A stretch of DNA of 64,000 bases from Uranotaenia lowii (taxonomy: Eukaryota; Arthropoda; Insecta; Diptera; Culicidae), in the NCBI RefSeq assembly GCF_029784155.1, contig NC_073693.1, positions 141,721,988 through 141,785,987 on the forward strand, in the 5' to 3' direction. Under the pieces are notes generated by a model that was not told the origin of the DNA, searched no databases, and worked only from the letters and a program-made list of their open reading frames with translations. The first letter of the stretch is position 1. Every line of letters begins with the position of its first letter. Positions 1 through 10,421 of this stretch are shown here, piece after piece. The position numbers and the translations under genes were made by a program.

Positions 1-432
1 CACTTGGGCCACCCAAACATCATCGGCAAGCGTTGGAGTTGTTCGAGGAAATTCGGCCGCTCAAAGTGGACTGCCACGGGGGACAATTGTAAAGGAAACT
101 CCCCACCCGGTTTCCACATCCTACTACAAGTCAACACACCAGCCTTCACACCATTCCCCGGACGCAAAAATATCGAGGAGACCTCCCTACATGCGTTACA
201 GATCCTGTACCGGGCTCTCAAATCACAGGATGGCGAATTTTTGGCGTTCGAAGCAGCCAATCATCTGCCCCATTGGGCAAATTTTATAAAAATCATGAAC
301 AAAATTCTAGCGCATTATAAATATTTTTTTTTAAATATTGTATACATATATTGCCAAGAAAAAATTATTAAAATTATCCATAGAAATAATGTTGTTTTAT
401 TTCCAAAAAATTGGAATCCGAACAAAAATTGA
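1..432 (+). CDS. Unrecognised open frame entering from the left edge
   Basis: Frame 1 is open from the first base to a TGA at 430-432. There is no ATG near the start, so if it is coding it is the end of something that begins outside the window. The first ~285 bases are GC-balanced and encode a mixed, soluble-looking sequence (for example PAFTPFPGRKNIEE and HALQILYRALKSQDGEF). The rest is AT-rich and low-complexity, so the coding-like part may stop near 285. I recognise no domain. It could be a last exon, the end of a transposon ORF, or chance. Confidence 0.25.
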   Translation, partial: HLGHPNIIGKRWSCSRKFGRSKWTATGDNCKGNSPPGFHILLQVNTPAFTPFPGRKNIEETSLHALQILYRALKSQDGEFLAFEAANHLPHWANFIKIMNKILAHYKYFFLNIVYIYCQEKIIKIIHRNNVVLFPKNWNPNKN

Positions 433-2474
433 CATCAGGGCAGAAAAACAACAAAAACAACAGGGCAAAGCGTTCGGATTTTTTGTCCGATTTCGATCGG
501 AAAACTGTCAAATTTTGATCGGAAAACCATCATATTTTGGTAGGAAATCTAACCGATTTCCGTCTTGAAACGCCCCGGTTGTTTTGACAGCTTACTCGCA
601 AAAACTTATCGTCGTCAGGAAAGTTGTTTCACCAGGGCACTGAATCCGTCCGAATTCGGTGGGATTTCTCGTAAGATTTCTAACCGATTCACGGGTTGAA
701 CCGACCGAAACCCAACCGATTTCGGTTCGTTTTTCCGATCCGGGAGATTATGCGATGCCACAAGAATGGATATGGCCAAACTAACGATACTTTAAATCCA
801 ATAGGATGGCTGTTTTAACCGTAACCGTGAATGAAGAAAATTGTTGTTTTGAAATATGAATGAATTTGAGCAGGAAAACTCTATTGTTATGTCCGTTTTC
901 CAAATAAAATAATTTATTCTTTTACGCGTTTGGGGACAGAAATCTGGAGCTCAATTTTTGTTTCGGACTGAGAATCCGAAGTACGGCCGCTGCAACTTAG
1001 AAAAGTAATTAGTTCTATTAGGTACCTTTCCACTACTGGATGACTTAACTTTCCCAGAAAAAACTGCAAAACCTCCTTTTTCGTTTACTTTTTCTTAAAC
1101 CAAATAAAGATATTGCTTGTTCGTCTTGGATATCAATGATATTTGGATATCAGTGATATTTGAGAACTAACTATTAGATTTTGTTATGTAGACTAGAAAA
1201 AATAGCCAAATCAACTATCTGTTGAATTATTTTTGCGATATGCACTTGAAAAATCTTTACAGCCAAATCGACTTCACATAAAAGCTAATTTGTACGTAGT
1301 TATCGATGTTGAGTAAGCAAAATTATGGGTTCAACAAAAAATCTATGTATACTCGTAGTTAAATAGCATGAATATGACAAAAAATGTGGCTTAATATAAT
1401 AATATAGGTTCTCAATTATGCCTTTATTAAAAATTCGCATTTAACCTGATTGGTTAGTATTGAGACGAATTTTTGGTACTGTATTAAGGATCTGAGTTAG
1501 GAAACTGAAATATGAATCTTATTTCTAAATGTGGAAAATATAAGCCCTATGTATGCAATAAAAGGTCATCGATGAAAAATCTTGATAAAACGAATCTATT
1601 TCAAACGGATTCCTACTGATTTTTTGACAAGTTGTTTCAAAGCCAGTTCAAAAGCTTGAGAGAAGAAAAAACGAGTTCGACAAACGAGCAACGAAAGTTC
1701 GGTCGATCTTCAAAAAGACACCGAGGCAAGAGCTTTCTTGCTTACAACTGACTGTCGTACAAGTTTAACTTGTGTGCATTGCTGCAGACAAGTATCCAAA
1801 GAATTAAGTCGATATTTTTGTCGATACTCTGAAGCATTTGGCAGTTGAATCAAAATTATTTTGTGAACAATCTTTTTCAAGTCGTTTGTTAGTTTTAATC
1901 ACTAAATATAAATTTTTACTGCATTAGCTTACCTGATTTCTACGAGAGAGCTAGCCGCTAGCAATGATCGCATGTTGATATTGATTGGTGAAGAAAATTA
2001 AGCAAGCTGATGCAAGGTTGGCGGAAAAATTTCTATGTTTTGACAAAAAAAATTTAACTTTCTGTAATTTTACCAAAAAATCATGTGACGGTTTTCAGCA
2101 ATGCTTTTTCAATCAATTTTATTCAAAAGTCAGGTCGATTAGCGTCTATTTTACATTTTATTTAAGAAAAATCAATTAACCTGATTTTCTATTTAACTTA
2201 AATATCAGTTTAAACCAAAGATTTCAAGTGGTTATTTATCAGAATCGGTTGAAAATTGATGAAGTTATGGTAACTTTACCATAAAACCGTCATAATCATA
2301 AAGTCACTAATATCAACAATACTGTTAATCATACGCAAAAATCAAGTTCAGATGATCGATGACAAATTTATTAACCTTCAATATGCAAGAAAGATATTTC
2401 GAATTAAACTTTCAAACTTTTCCAAAATTTCATATTTGGAGCATAACTCAAAAACTGTCCTATTCAGATTTAAG
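433..2474. other. AT-rich sequence without a gene
   Basis: No convincing coding frame on either strand. About 470-745 holds loosely repeated CCGATTTCGGTCGG / GATCGGAAAA motifs on both strands, probably a decayed repeat. Around 1128-1160 a short GATATCAxTGATATTTG motif is duplicated in tandem. The rest is unremarkable. Confidence 0.5.
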
Positions 2475-3699
2475 TTAACCTTCCCATGCCGTTCGCAAAA
2501 TATCCGTTTCGGGGAAATTTGAGTTATAGTTTGATTTCGTTCTCCTGGCTGTGAATGTTAACCGATTTTGATAATATTATATTCATTGTGTAGGTAATTT
2601 GTTCTTATTACTCAAAATTTTAAAATAAAGTCGATATGTATTACCAAGTTATCAGAAACTGGTTCAGAAAGTAAAAAGTCCGAAAAATCAATTTTATTTT
2701 TTCGATGCTCATAACTTTTGACAGCTTTTCTGTATTTAAGTGTTTCATTGATGTTTGAAATTGTCAAGAATCCATCTATCCGACAGTGGATAGATATGTT
2801 GGGGTCAAATGAAAGTTTTGACCGCTATCTCAGATCTTCCGGTAGAAAAAAAATCTAACTTTAAAAAACCGATATCCAATTTTTGCTTTGCTTAGCTGTA
2901 TTTCATTTCCCAATAAACTGATTTTCAAAACTCAAATTTCAATTTTTTGACGTTAATTTGATCATTATTTTCATAGAACATACTTGGTCTGTCAAAATTC
3001 CAAGTTCTTCAGTATATTGGAATTATGATAAAGAGATTTTAAATGTGCGCTTCGGGTCATATTGTACTAAATAGAAAAAATATTGTCCCAAAAGTAAAAT
3101 TAGATCATCCCCATATTAACTGGGATATAGTTTGGAAAAATTGTCATCAAAAATATCTATCATCTGAGGACCGAGCTAGGATTTTTGTATTCTGTAACGA
3201 TATTGTACCAAATCGAGAGAAGCTTTTTGCTTATGGTGTTGGAAATTTGGTTAATGGCAATTGTCAAAGGTGCTCCATGGCTGATAATAATTATCACAGG
3301 CTTGCTGAATGCACAGAATCTAAAAAAGTGTCAGATTGGATGAAATGATCTGGAAAAGGTGTAAAATGAAAATTAATAATCTAGAAGATCTTCTCTTAAA
3401 AGAAGTGGATTCGAATAATAAGAACGAAAAGGCTGCTCTGTGGTTTTGTAGCAAAGCAATGACGCATTGCTTTAAATTTTTTCCGAATGCTTCATTGTAC
3501 CAATTAAAAAGAGAAATGCGCAATTTGAGATGGGAGAATCGAGAAGTGTTTGAAAAAGAATTTGGAAATCGTTTGAATTGCTTTTAATTGTATGTGTAAA
3601 GAAAAAGGTTAGCTTAGGATGTCAGGCTGGATAATTATGTAAATTAGTTGTAAGGTTTTTTAATTAAATAAAAAAAAAAAAACGGCATGGGAAGGTTAA
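2475..3699. mobile_element. TTAA-flanked element with piggyBac-type ends
   Basis: TTAA at 2475-2478 is followed by CCTTCCCATGCCG. The exact inverse CGGCATGGGAAGG lies at 3683-3695, followed by TTAA at 3696-3699. A TTAA target duplication with termini starting CC is the signature of piggyBac-type insertions. No piggyBac transposase is visible in the 1.2 kb, so it is non-autonomous. Its right part is occupied by the 3' end of a non-LTR retrotransposon whose poly(A) abuts the right terminal repeat. Confidence 0.6.
3043..3587 (+). pseudogene. C-terminal fragment of non-LTR retrotransposon ORF2 (frameshifted)
   Basis: The first piece (3043-3348) contains INWDIVWKNCHQKYLSSEDR, then a CCHC cluster C-x2-C-x7-H-x4-C (CQRC...YHRLAEC). 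This matches the zinc-binding tail that follows the reverse transcriptase in I/Loa/R1-type LINEs. The frame shifts near 3338-3348 and continues to 3587 as a basic tail (LYQLKREMRNLRWENREVF). A short 3'UTR and a poly(A) tract at about 3666-3682 follow. Endonuclease and reverse transcriptase are missing, so this is a dead, 5'-truncated copy. Clade assignment is uncertain. Confidence 0.7.
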
Positions 3700-4809
3700 T
3701 TTCATTTTCGGAATCAGCGTCCGATTTCACATGAAAAGTAATCTTCGGTTTACTTAGTTCAATAATGCTGTAAACTAGTGTAATTATCCAAAATTTGAAT
3801 TGACATAAAAAAAATAATTTTGAAAAAACGTTCAAAATTTTAAAATTTTGTGAAATCTGTGAATATTTCTAAAATTCTGTGTTCTGTGTCACAGATTCTG
3901 TGAAGAAAATTGGTTCAAAATTATGTGAGATTAGAGATTTTTCTGTGATTTCGGCAATGTTGGGCTAATGTTCAAAACAGAAAGTACTGTAAACTGGGGG
4001 AATGTTGATCAATTTTCATCTATTCATGAATATTTTTAGAAGGGTGACTTTTTTGTAGCACTTTCTGAGGAAAGGAGTATTGCATGATCATTGAATGCAG
4101 AATAATTATACGGCATTAGTGACTACAACCAAATATTTATAATATTTATTATTTTGGTGCCATTTAGCGAAGAAGGCTTAAAACATCGATTAAATCGATT
4201 TGTTTTGTTAAGACCAAACTGCTTTTTCTTTGTTTTCTTTGCAAACATTTAGGGGCAAAAATGTTAAAAATTGGTAGATATTTCTAGCTTCAAAATAGAA
4301 GTGTAATTTTACCTTCATACAATTTCCTAGGCTCTCCCACTATGGCCTTTATTCATCAAATTTATCTATTTGATAGGGCCATTAGTCCCATGCAGACTTA
4401 CTCATGGAAAATGTTCGTATTTCTAAATAAAAAAAATATCACCAAATGACAATAAAATTAAAACTTAAAAAAATATGTAAACAAAGGAAAAAAGTTGAAC
4501 ATTCATGAAAAAAAACCGTTTGTTTCTAAGTGCTTTTTTTCAACAGCAAGTAATTGTTTACGAGACTTCGAAAAAATTAATCGGTCTTGTACGGCAAGAA
4601 GTTTTCTCAACACACGCTCTTAGCTCATTTTTCAACACCTTTCATGCTTCCTAATCTAATCTATGCGTCTATAATTTTCATTACTTTCATTCGTTATTCT
4701 TCCTGTTAGAATGTATACTTCACCGAAATGCCATTAATCATTAAATAAAAATCATAAATCAGCGGTGATAAACTGTTAACACAATAAAAATTTTGGAAGC
4801 GATTCTTTC
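3700..4809. other. AT-rich sequence without a gene
   Basis: No supported gene. Around 3845-3960 the word TCTGTGA and variants recurs about eight times, a decayed simple repeat. Nothing else stands out. Confidence 0.5.
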
Positions 4810-4889
4810 AGTCCTAAATTATGGAAAGTAGTGTAAATTTTGTATAGATTTCTATACAAAATTTACACTACTTTCCATAATTTAGGACT
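4810..4889. repeat. Near-perfect 80-bp palindrome (39-bp arms, 2-nt loop)
   Basis: The left arm starts AGTCCTAAATTATGGAAAGT and ends TATAGA; after TT the right arm is its exact reverse complement, ending ACTTTCCATAATTTAGGACT. I find no mismatch in 39 base pairs, and the similarity stops abruptly at both edges. It could be a small foldback element or the source of a hairpin RNA. Confidence 0.85.
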
Positions 4890-5502
4890 GGTGGATGAGC
4901 TTACGTGAAAGTAGAAGTTCCGCTGAAACAAATGGTGTTAAAAAACTTGAGGCTCGTTGAGCGACCTTCTTAGAATTAACCAAATGAGCTGAATTTTGGG
5001 ATGAACTTTCTGGCAAACCAAGGAATGATTTCAGCCCCCTAAATTTGGATTTCGGAACATAACCCTCTTTTTGGTGCACCCAAATGTCTAAGTAAACTTA
5101 TACGCAAAATTGTAAATAAAATCAACTTATTTCATTCTTAATCTTTTTTATTAAATTTTTTAGTTTACTTATCGCTAGCTAGTCTCTAAATTCAGAACAA
5201 TTGCCGCTATTTAAGCGCATTGTTCCACTCTCCCCTAGAAGACCCTTGGGCTTGGGCACAGCGTTAACGAGTATTGCTGGAAGTAAAACAGAGCTCCCAT
5301 TTTAATAAAAATTAACTTTACATCAATCATGGAAAGCTTCCAATTTTTTTTTTTGCTTCTTTTCAGATAACTATACACAAATGCACAAAATGACGAACGG
5401 GTTTGTCTCTTTTCGCTGGAATTCAATTGGCCTATTATGAACATTTTATGGTAGGTGAGGCAATGTAATAAATAGCTCTGGCTTGGTTTCTCCAGTTCCC
5501 CT
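4890..5502 (-). other. 3' flank of the repeat-protein gene
   Basis: Downstream of the stop at 5503 on the minus strand. Candidate polyadenylation signals read on the minus strand are ATTAAA at 5306-5301 and AATAAA at 5152-5147, giving a 3'UTR of roughly 200 or 350 bases. No other gene is visible. Confidence 0.35.
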
Positions 5503-6752
5503 CTAGAAGTTGAACGGTTTACTCGGACGATCGTAGTGGTAACCATTTTCGTCGAGCGTATGAGATGGCTTCACTTCACAGTTCGGTCCCTGGCCTCCGT
5601 TGGTGCAACAGTAGGGCGGAACTCCACCCGCTGGACAACTGGGAGACGGGGGTCGGGTCACCGGAGGCAGTGTTGGTCGTGGAGGTTGAGTTGGAACCAG
5701 GCAGTTGGGACCTTGACCCCCGTTGGTACAGCAGTAAGGTGGGATTCCTCCGAATGGACATTGCTGGGGAGTTGTGGGACTTGGAGGTGGTCTAGTGGGG
5801 ACTATGCAGTTGGGACCCTGGCCGCCATTTGTGCAGCAGAAAGGTGGTATTCCTCCATAGGGGCATGATGCAGGAGTTGTTGGGCGTGGAGGAGGCTGTG
5901 TTGGCACAACGCAGTTGGGACCTTGTCCTCCATTGGTGCAGCAGAATGGAGGGATTCCTCCGTTGGGACATCCAGCTGGAGTAGTTGGTCCTGGAGTTGG
6001 ACGCGTCGGAACAACGCAGTTAGGGCCTTGACCTCCATTAGTACAGCAATATGGTGGAATACCTCCATAAGGACATGGAGCGGGCGTTGTAGGTCTTGGA
6101 GGTGGACGCGTCGGCACAACGCAGTTAGGTCCTTGTCCACCGTTTGTGCAACAGTAAGGGGGTATTCCACCGTTTGGACATCCTGAGGGAGATGTTGGTC
6201 CTGGAGTTGGGCGGGTTGGTACTACACAGTTGGGGCCTTGACCTCCATTGGTACAGCAGAATGGAGGAATTCCTCCATTTGGACATCCAGCGGGCGTCGT
6301 TGGTCCAGGTGTTGGTCGAGTAGGCACCACACAGTTGGGACCTTGACCTCCGTTGGTGCAGCAATATGGTGGGATGCCTCCGAACGGACATGGAGCAGGA
6401 GTTGTTGGTCTCGGAGGCGGCCTTGTGGACACAACGCAATTGGGTCCTTGTCCACCATTTGTACAGCAGTAAGGAGGAACTCCACCATTGGGACATCCAG
6501 CGGGAGTGGTTGGTCCCGGAGTCGGTCGAGTTGGAACTACGCAGTTTGGTCCCTGCCCTCCGTTAGTACAGCAGTAAGGTGGTATTCCACCGAAGGGGCA
6601 TGGAGCCGGCGTTGTTGGTCTCGGTGGAGGTCTTGTGGGTACGACGCAATTTGGCCCTTGACCTCCGTTAGTGCAACAGTACGGGGGTACTCCACCGCTC
6701 GGACATCCAGTAGGCGTGGTTGGTCCAGGTGTAGGTGAAGTGCAACTGGGAC
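5503..6752 (-). CDS. Repeat-protein gene, last exon (11 units and C-terminal tail)
   Basis: Acceptor ...TTTGCAG|GTCCCAG at 6753/6752, completing a Gly codon split in phase 1. It holds 11 complete units. The last unit (SCPAGGVPPYCC) leads into EVKPSHTLDENGYHYDRP and the stop at 5505-5503. Most units begin CP-[FYN]-GG; several end in the PGPTTP linker, others in PPPRPTTP. Confidence 0.88.
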
Positions 6753-9700
6753 CTGCAAATATGTCGTCAATAATTGATCAAAATTATCTAATTGTTAACT
6801 TACCGTAACCGCCATTGGAGCAAGGTGGCAGATACTCGTTGTCAGATGTGGGACGTGATGGAATTGTTGGTCGTGTTGGCCCTGGAGTTGGACGAGTTGG
6901 AACTACACAGTTTGGACCTTGTCCTCCATTTGTGCAACAATAAGGCGGAACACCTCCAAACGGACAAGTTGCTGGCGTTGTAGGTCCTGGAGTTGGTCGT
7001 GTTGGTATCACACAATTGGGACCTTGACCTCCATTCGTGCAACAATATGGTGGGACTCCACCATATGGACAAGGTGCAGGTATTGTGGGTCCGGGAGTTG
7101 GTCGAGTGGGAACAACACAGTTTGGACCCTGACCTCCGTTTGTACAGCAGTATGGAGGAATACCTCCGAATGGACAAGGAGCAGGAGTTGTTGGCCCAGG
7201 AGTTGGCCGTGTTGGAACTATGCAGCTAGGTCCTTGACCTCCATTGGTGCAACAGTATGGAGGAACTCCACCATTGGGACATCCCGCGGGTTGAGTTGGT
7301 CGAGGTGGTGGAAGAGTAGGTCTTGTGGGAACAACACAGTTTGGACCTTGTCCGCCATTAGTACAACAGTAAGGTGGAACCCCGCCGTAAGGACAGGGAG
7401 CAGGTGTTGTTGGTCCTGGAGTTGGACGGGTAGGAACTACACAATTTGGACCCTGACCTCCATTCGTGCAACAGTATGGTGGAATACCGCCGAACGGACA
7501 AGGTGCAGGAGTTGTTGGTCCAGGAGTTGGCCGTGTGGGAACTACACAGTTTGGACCCTGACCTCCGTTTGTACAACAGTATGGAGGAACTCCACCATTG
7601 GGACATCCCGCGGGTTGAGTTGGTCGAGGTGGTGGAAGAGTAGGTCTTGTGGGAACAACACAGTTTGGACCTTGTCCACCATTAGTACAACAATACGGTG
7701 GGACTCCTCCATATGGACAAGGTGCTGGAGTCGTTGGTCTTGGTGGTGGTAGAGTAGGTCTTGTAGGGACTACGCAATTCGGTCCTTGCCCTCCGTTTGT
7801 ACAGCAGTATGGGGGAACTCCACCGTTCGGACATCCTGAGGGAGTTGTTGGTCCTGGAGTTGGTCTTGTAGGAACTACGCAGTTAGGGCCTGATCCTCCA
7901 TTAGTACAGCAGTATGGAGGGACACCTCCATACGGGCAAGGTGCTGGAGTTGTTGGTCCTGGCGTTGGCCTCGTGGGAACTACACAATTCGGTCCTTGAC
8001 CACCGTTTGTGCAACAGTAAGGAGGAACACCGCCGTATGGACAGGTAGGAGTAGTAGGGCGTGGTGGCAGTGTTGGTTTGATTGAGACAACACATTCTGG
8101 TCCTTGTCCACCATTTGTGCAGCAATATGGAGGAACTCCTCCATTAACACAGCCTGATGGAGTCGTTGGAGGTCTTGTTGGGGGACGTGTTGGTCCTGGT
8201 TGAGTTGTGCAAGTTGGGCCTGAAATTGTTTGAATGCATTAAATTGACAGGGTTTCAAATTTCGATATTCCTTCCTTACCAACTCCACCGTTAGGGCAGG
8301 GAGGCAGATATTCGTTGTTTTGAGTTGGTTTTGTTGGCGGTCGAGTGGGTACAACGCAGTTGGGTCCAGATCCACCATTGGTACAACAGTACGGTGGGAC
8401 TCCACCATTAGGACAACCCGAGGGTTGTGTGGGAGGTCGAGTAGGTGGTCGAGTAGGAGTGACACAATCCGGTCCCTGACCCCCATTGGTGCAACAGTAC
8501 GGTGGTTCACCTCCGTTCTGACAGAACGACGGTGTACCGCTTGGTCTTTCGGTAGGTCTTGTTGGGGCAGGAGTAGGTCTCGTCGGAACAACACAATTGG
8601 GACCCTGTCCTCCGTTGGTACAGCAGTAAGGAGGAACTCCGCCATATGGACAACCTGTTGGGCTAGTGGGTGGCCTCGTTGGGGGTCTGAATTCGGTAAA
8701 CTATTAGTAGGAAGAAATTTTACTAAGAAAACGGATAACTAACCTGGTTGGTGGCGGCGTTATAGGAAGAACGCAATCCGGTCCTTGGCCACCATTCGTG
8801 CACGGTGGAAGATATTCGTTGTCGCCAGTAGTAGGACGAGGTGGTGGCGGTCGGGTTGGTGGGGGAACTGGTGGCACCGGTACGTAGCAATTGGGTCCGG
8901 ATCCTCCATTTGTGCAGCAATACGGCGGCACACCTAAGGAAGAAAATTCAAAAAAAAAATAGTAATAAAATTATTCCTGTATAAGCAATTTTTTCAAGAT
9001 AGTCTACCTCCGTTAGGGCAAGGTCTGGGCGTCGTGGGAGTCGGTGGTCGTGGTGTTGGTCGTGTTGGCACCACACAGTTGGGGCCTTGACCTCCATTTG
9101 TGCAACAGTACGGTGGAACGCCTCCGAAAGGACAGGGCGCAGGAGTAGTTGGTCCGGGTGTTGGTCGTGTTGCCACAACGCAGTTGGGGCCTTGACCTCC
9201 ATTTGTACAGCAGTATGGAGGAATACCACCGAAAGGACAAGGCTTAGGTGTTGTTGGACCAGGAGTAGGACGTGTTGGAACCACGCAATTAGGGCCTTGA
9301 CCTCCATTTGTGCAACAGTACGGTGGAACGCCTCCGAATGGACATGGAGCCGGAGTAGTAGGACCAGGAGTTGGGCGGGTTGGTACAACACAATTCGGTC
9401 CCTGACCTCCGTTGGTACAACAGTATGGTGGAATTCCTCCGAATGGGCATGGCGCTGGGGTTGTTGGTCCAGGAGTTGGTCTAGTTGGAACTACACAATT
9501 GGGGCCTTGACCGCCATTTGTACAGCAATATGGTGGAATTCCGCCGTATGGGCATGTAGGAGTGGTTGGACCTGGGGTTGGACGTGTTGGAACCACACAG
9601 TTGGGTCCTTGACCACCGTTTGTGCAACAGTATGGGGGGATTCCACCGAATGGGCATGGGGCAGGAGTTGTTGGTCCTGGAGTTGGTCGTGTTGGAACTA

Positions 9701-10421
9701 CGCAATTGGGACCCTGACCTCCGTTAGTACAGCAATATGGAGGGATTCCACCGTTTGGACATCCTACTGGAATAGTTGGTCCTGGAGTTGGACGTGTTGG
9801 AACTACACAGTTTGGACCTTGGCCTCCATTTGTACAACAATACGGAGGAACACCGCCATATGGACATGTGGCAGGCGTTGTTGGTCCGGGAGTAGGGCGT
9901 GTTGGGACTATGCAGTTAGGACCCTGACCTCCGTTAGTGCAGCAGTACGGAGGAATGCCTCCGAACGGACAAGGAGCTGGAGTAGTGGGTCCTGGAGTCG
10001 GTCGTGTTGGAACAACGCAGTTGGGACCTTGACCCCCATTGGTACAGCAGTACGGAGGAACTCCACCATTAGGACATCCGGGTGGTGGAGTTGGTCGAGT
10101 TGGTACTACACAATTGGGACCTTGACCTCCGTTCGTACAACAATACGGTGGGACTCCACCATATGGACAAGGCGCAGGTGTTGTAGGTCCCGGAGTCGGT
10201 CGAGTTGGAACAACACAGTTGGGCCCCTGGCCTCCATTGGTACAGCAGTACGGAGGAATGCCTCCGAATGGACAAGGTCTCGGTGTGCTGGGCTGAACTG
10301 GCTTTTCCGGCGACGGGAAAGGAATGTTTGGTTTGGGATAGTCATACCCATCCGGACCTATCCGCGTTGTTATTTCCGCATAGCCGGAGGTTGCTAGCGC
10401 TAGAACTAGCACTAGCAGCCG
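5503..10421 (-). CDS. Secreted Cys/Pro-rich protein with 39 tandem C-x8-CC-x8-C units (five exons)
   Basis: Five minus-strand exons with consensus splice sites join in one frame (1,414+190+407+1,416+1,250 nt), giving about 1,558 residues plus stop. The N-terminus RLLVLVLALATSGYA is the core of a signal peptide, followed by EITTRIGPDGYDYPKPNIPF. Then come 39 units of the type CPFGGIPPYCCTNGGQGPNC, each joined by a linker such as VVPTRPTPGPTTPAP. The tail is GYHYDRPSKPFNF. The cysteine spacing is symmetric and each unit is about 35 residues (105 bp). Such secreted repeat proteins suggest extracellular matrix, cuticle or mucus-like roles, but that is inference; I do not recognise a named family. 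The start codon is not in this block: the first exon here enters in phase 0, and a candidate ATG exon lies at 55919. Confidence 0.88.
6804..8219 (-). CDS. Repeat-protein gene, fourth coding block (12 units)
   Basis: Acceptor AATTTCAG|GCCCAAC at 8220/8219 and donor TACG|GTAAGT at 6804/6803, both phase 1. It holds 12 complete units and ends with the separator SDNEYLPPCSNGGYG, whose last Gly codon is split by the intron. One linker (SIKPTLPPRPTTPT) departs from the usual form. Confidence 0.88.
8280..8686 (-). CDS. Repeat-protein gene, third coding block (3 units)
   Basis: Acceptor GAATTCAG|ACCCCC at 8687/8686 (phase 2, Arg codon) and donor GTTG|GTAAGG at 8280/8279 (phase 1). It holds three full units, one with the variant CQNGGEPPYCC and GPDC ending. 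It closes with the separator NNEYLPPCPNGGV. This is the most diverged part of the array. Confidence 0.85.
8744..8933 (-). CDS. Repeat-protein gene, second coding block (split unit)
   Basis: Acceptor TTCCTTAG|GTGTGCC at 8934/8933 and donor ACCAG|GTTAGT at 8744/8743. It completes the unit begun in the previous exon (G|GVPPYCCTNGGSGPNC), then carries a Pro-rich spacer and the separator GDNEYLPPCTNGGQGPDC, a half-unit with two cysteines instead of four. Confidence 0.85.
9008..10421 (-). CDS. Repeat-protein gene, first block downstream of the long intron (signal peptide, 12 units)
   Basis: Acceptor TTTTCTTCTATTCCAG|CGG at 10422/10421 in phase 0 with a strong pyrimidine tract. The frame reads RLLVLVLALATSGYAEITTR, so a signal peptide lacks only its initiator Met. 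Twelve full units follow, then CPNGG split by the donor GGAG|GTAGAC at 9008/9007. A second acceptor, TTTCTACTCAG|AGG at 10461/10460, is also in phase 0 and would add 13 residues. Confidence 0.85.

Noticed and set aside
9087..10397. A 436-codon plus-strand open frame rich in Trp/Ser/Thr opposite the repeat array, and similar long frames across 5.5-8.7 kb
   Set aside because: They are antisense or shifted readings of the 105-bp repeat. The minus-strand frame explains splice sites, signal peptide and cysteine spacing; these do not.
5503..10421. Regular ~105-bp periodicity that could suggest a CRISPR array
   Set aside because: Units are coding, much longer than CRISPR repeats, have no variable spacers, and lie in a eukaryotic spliced gene.
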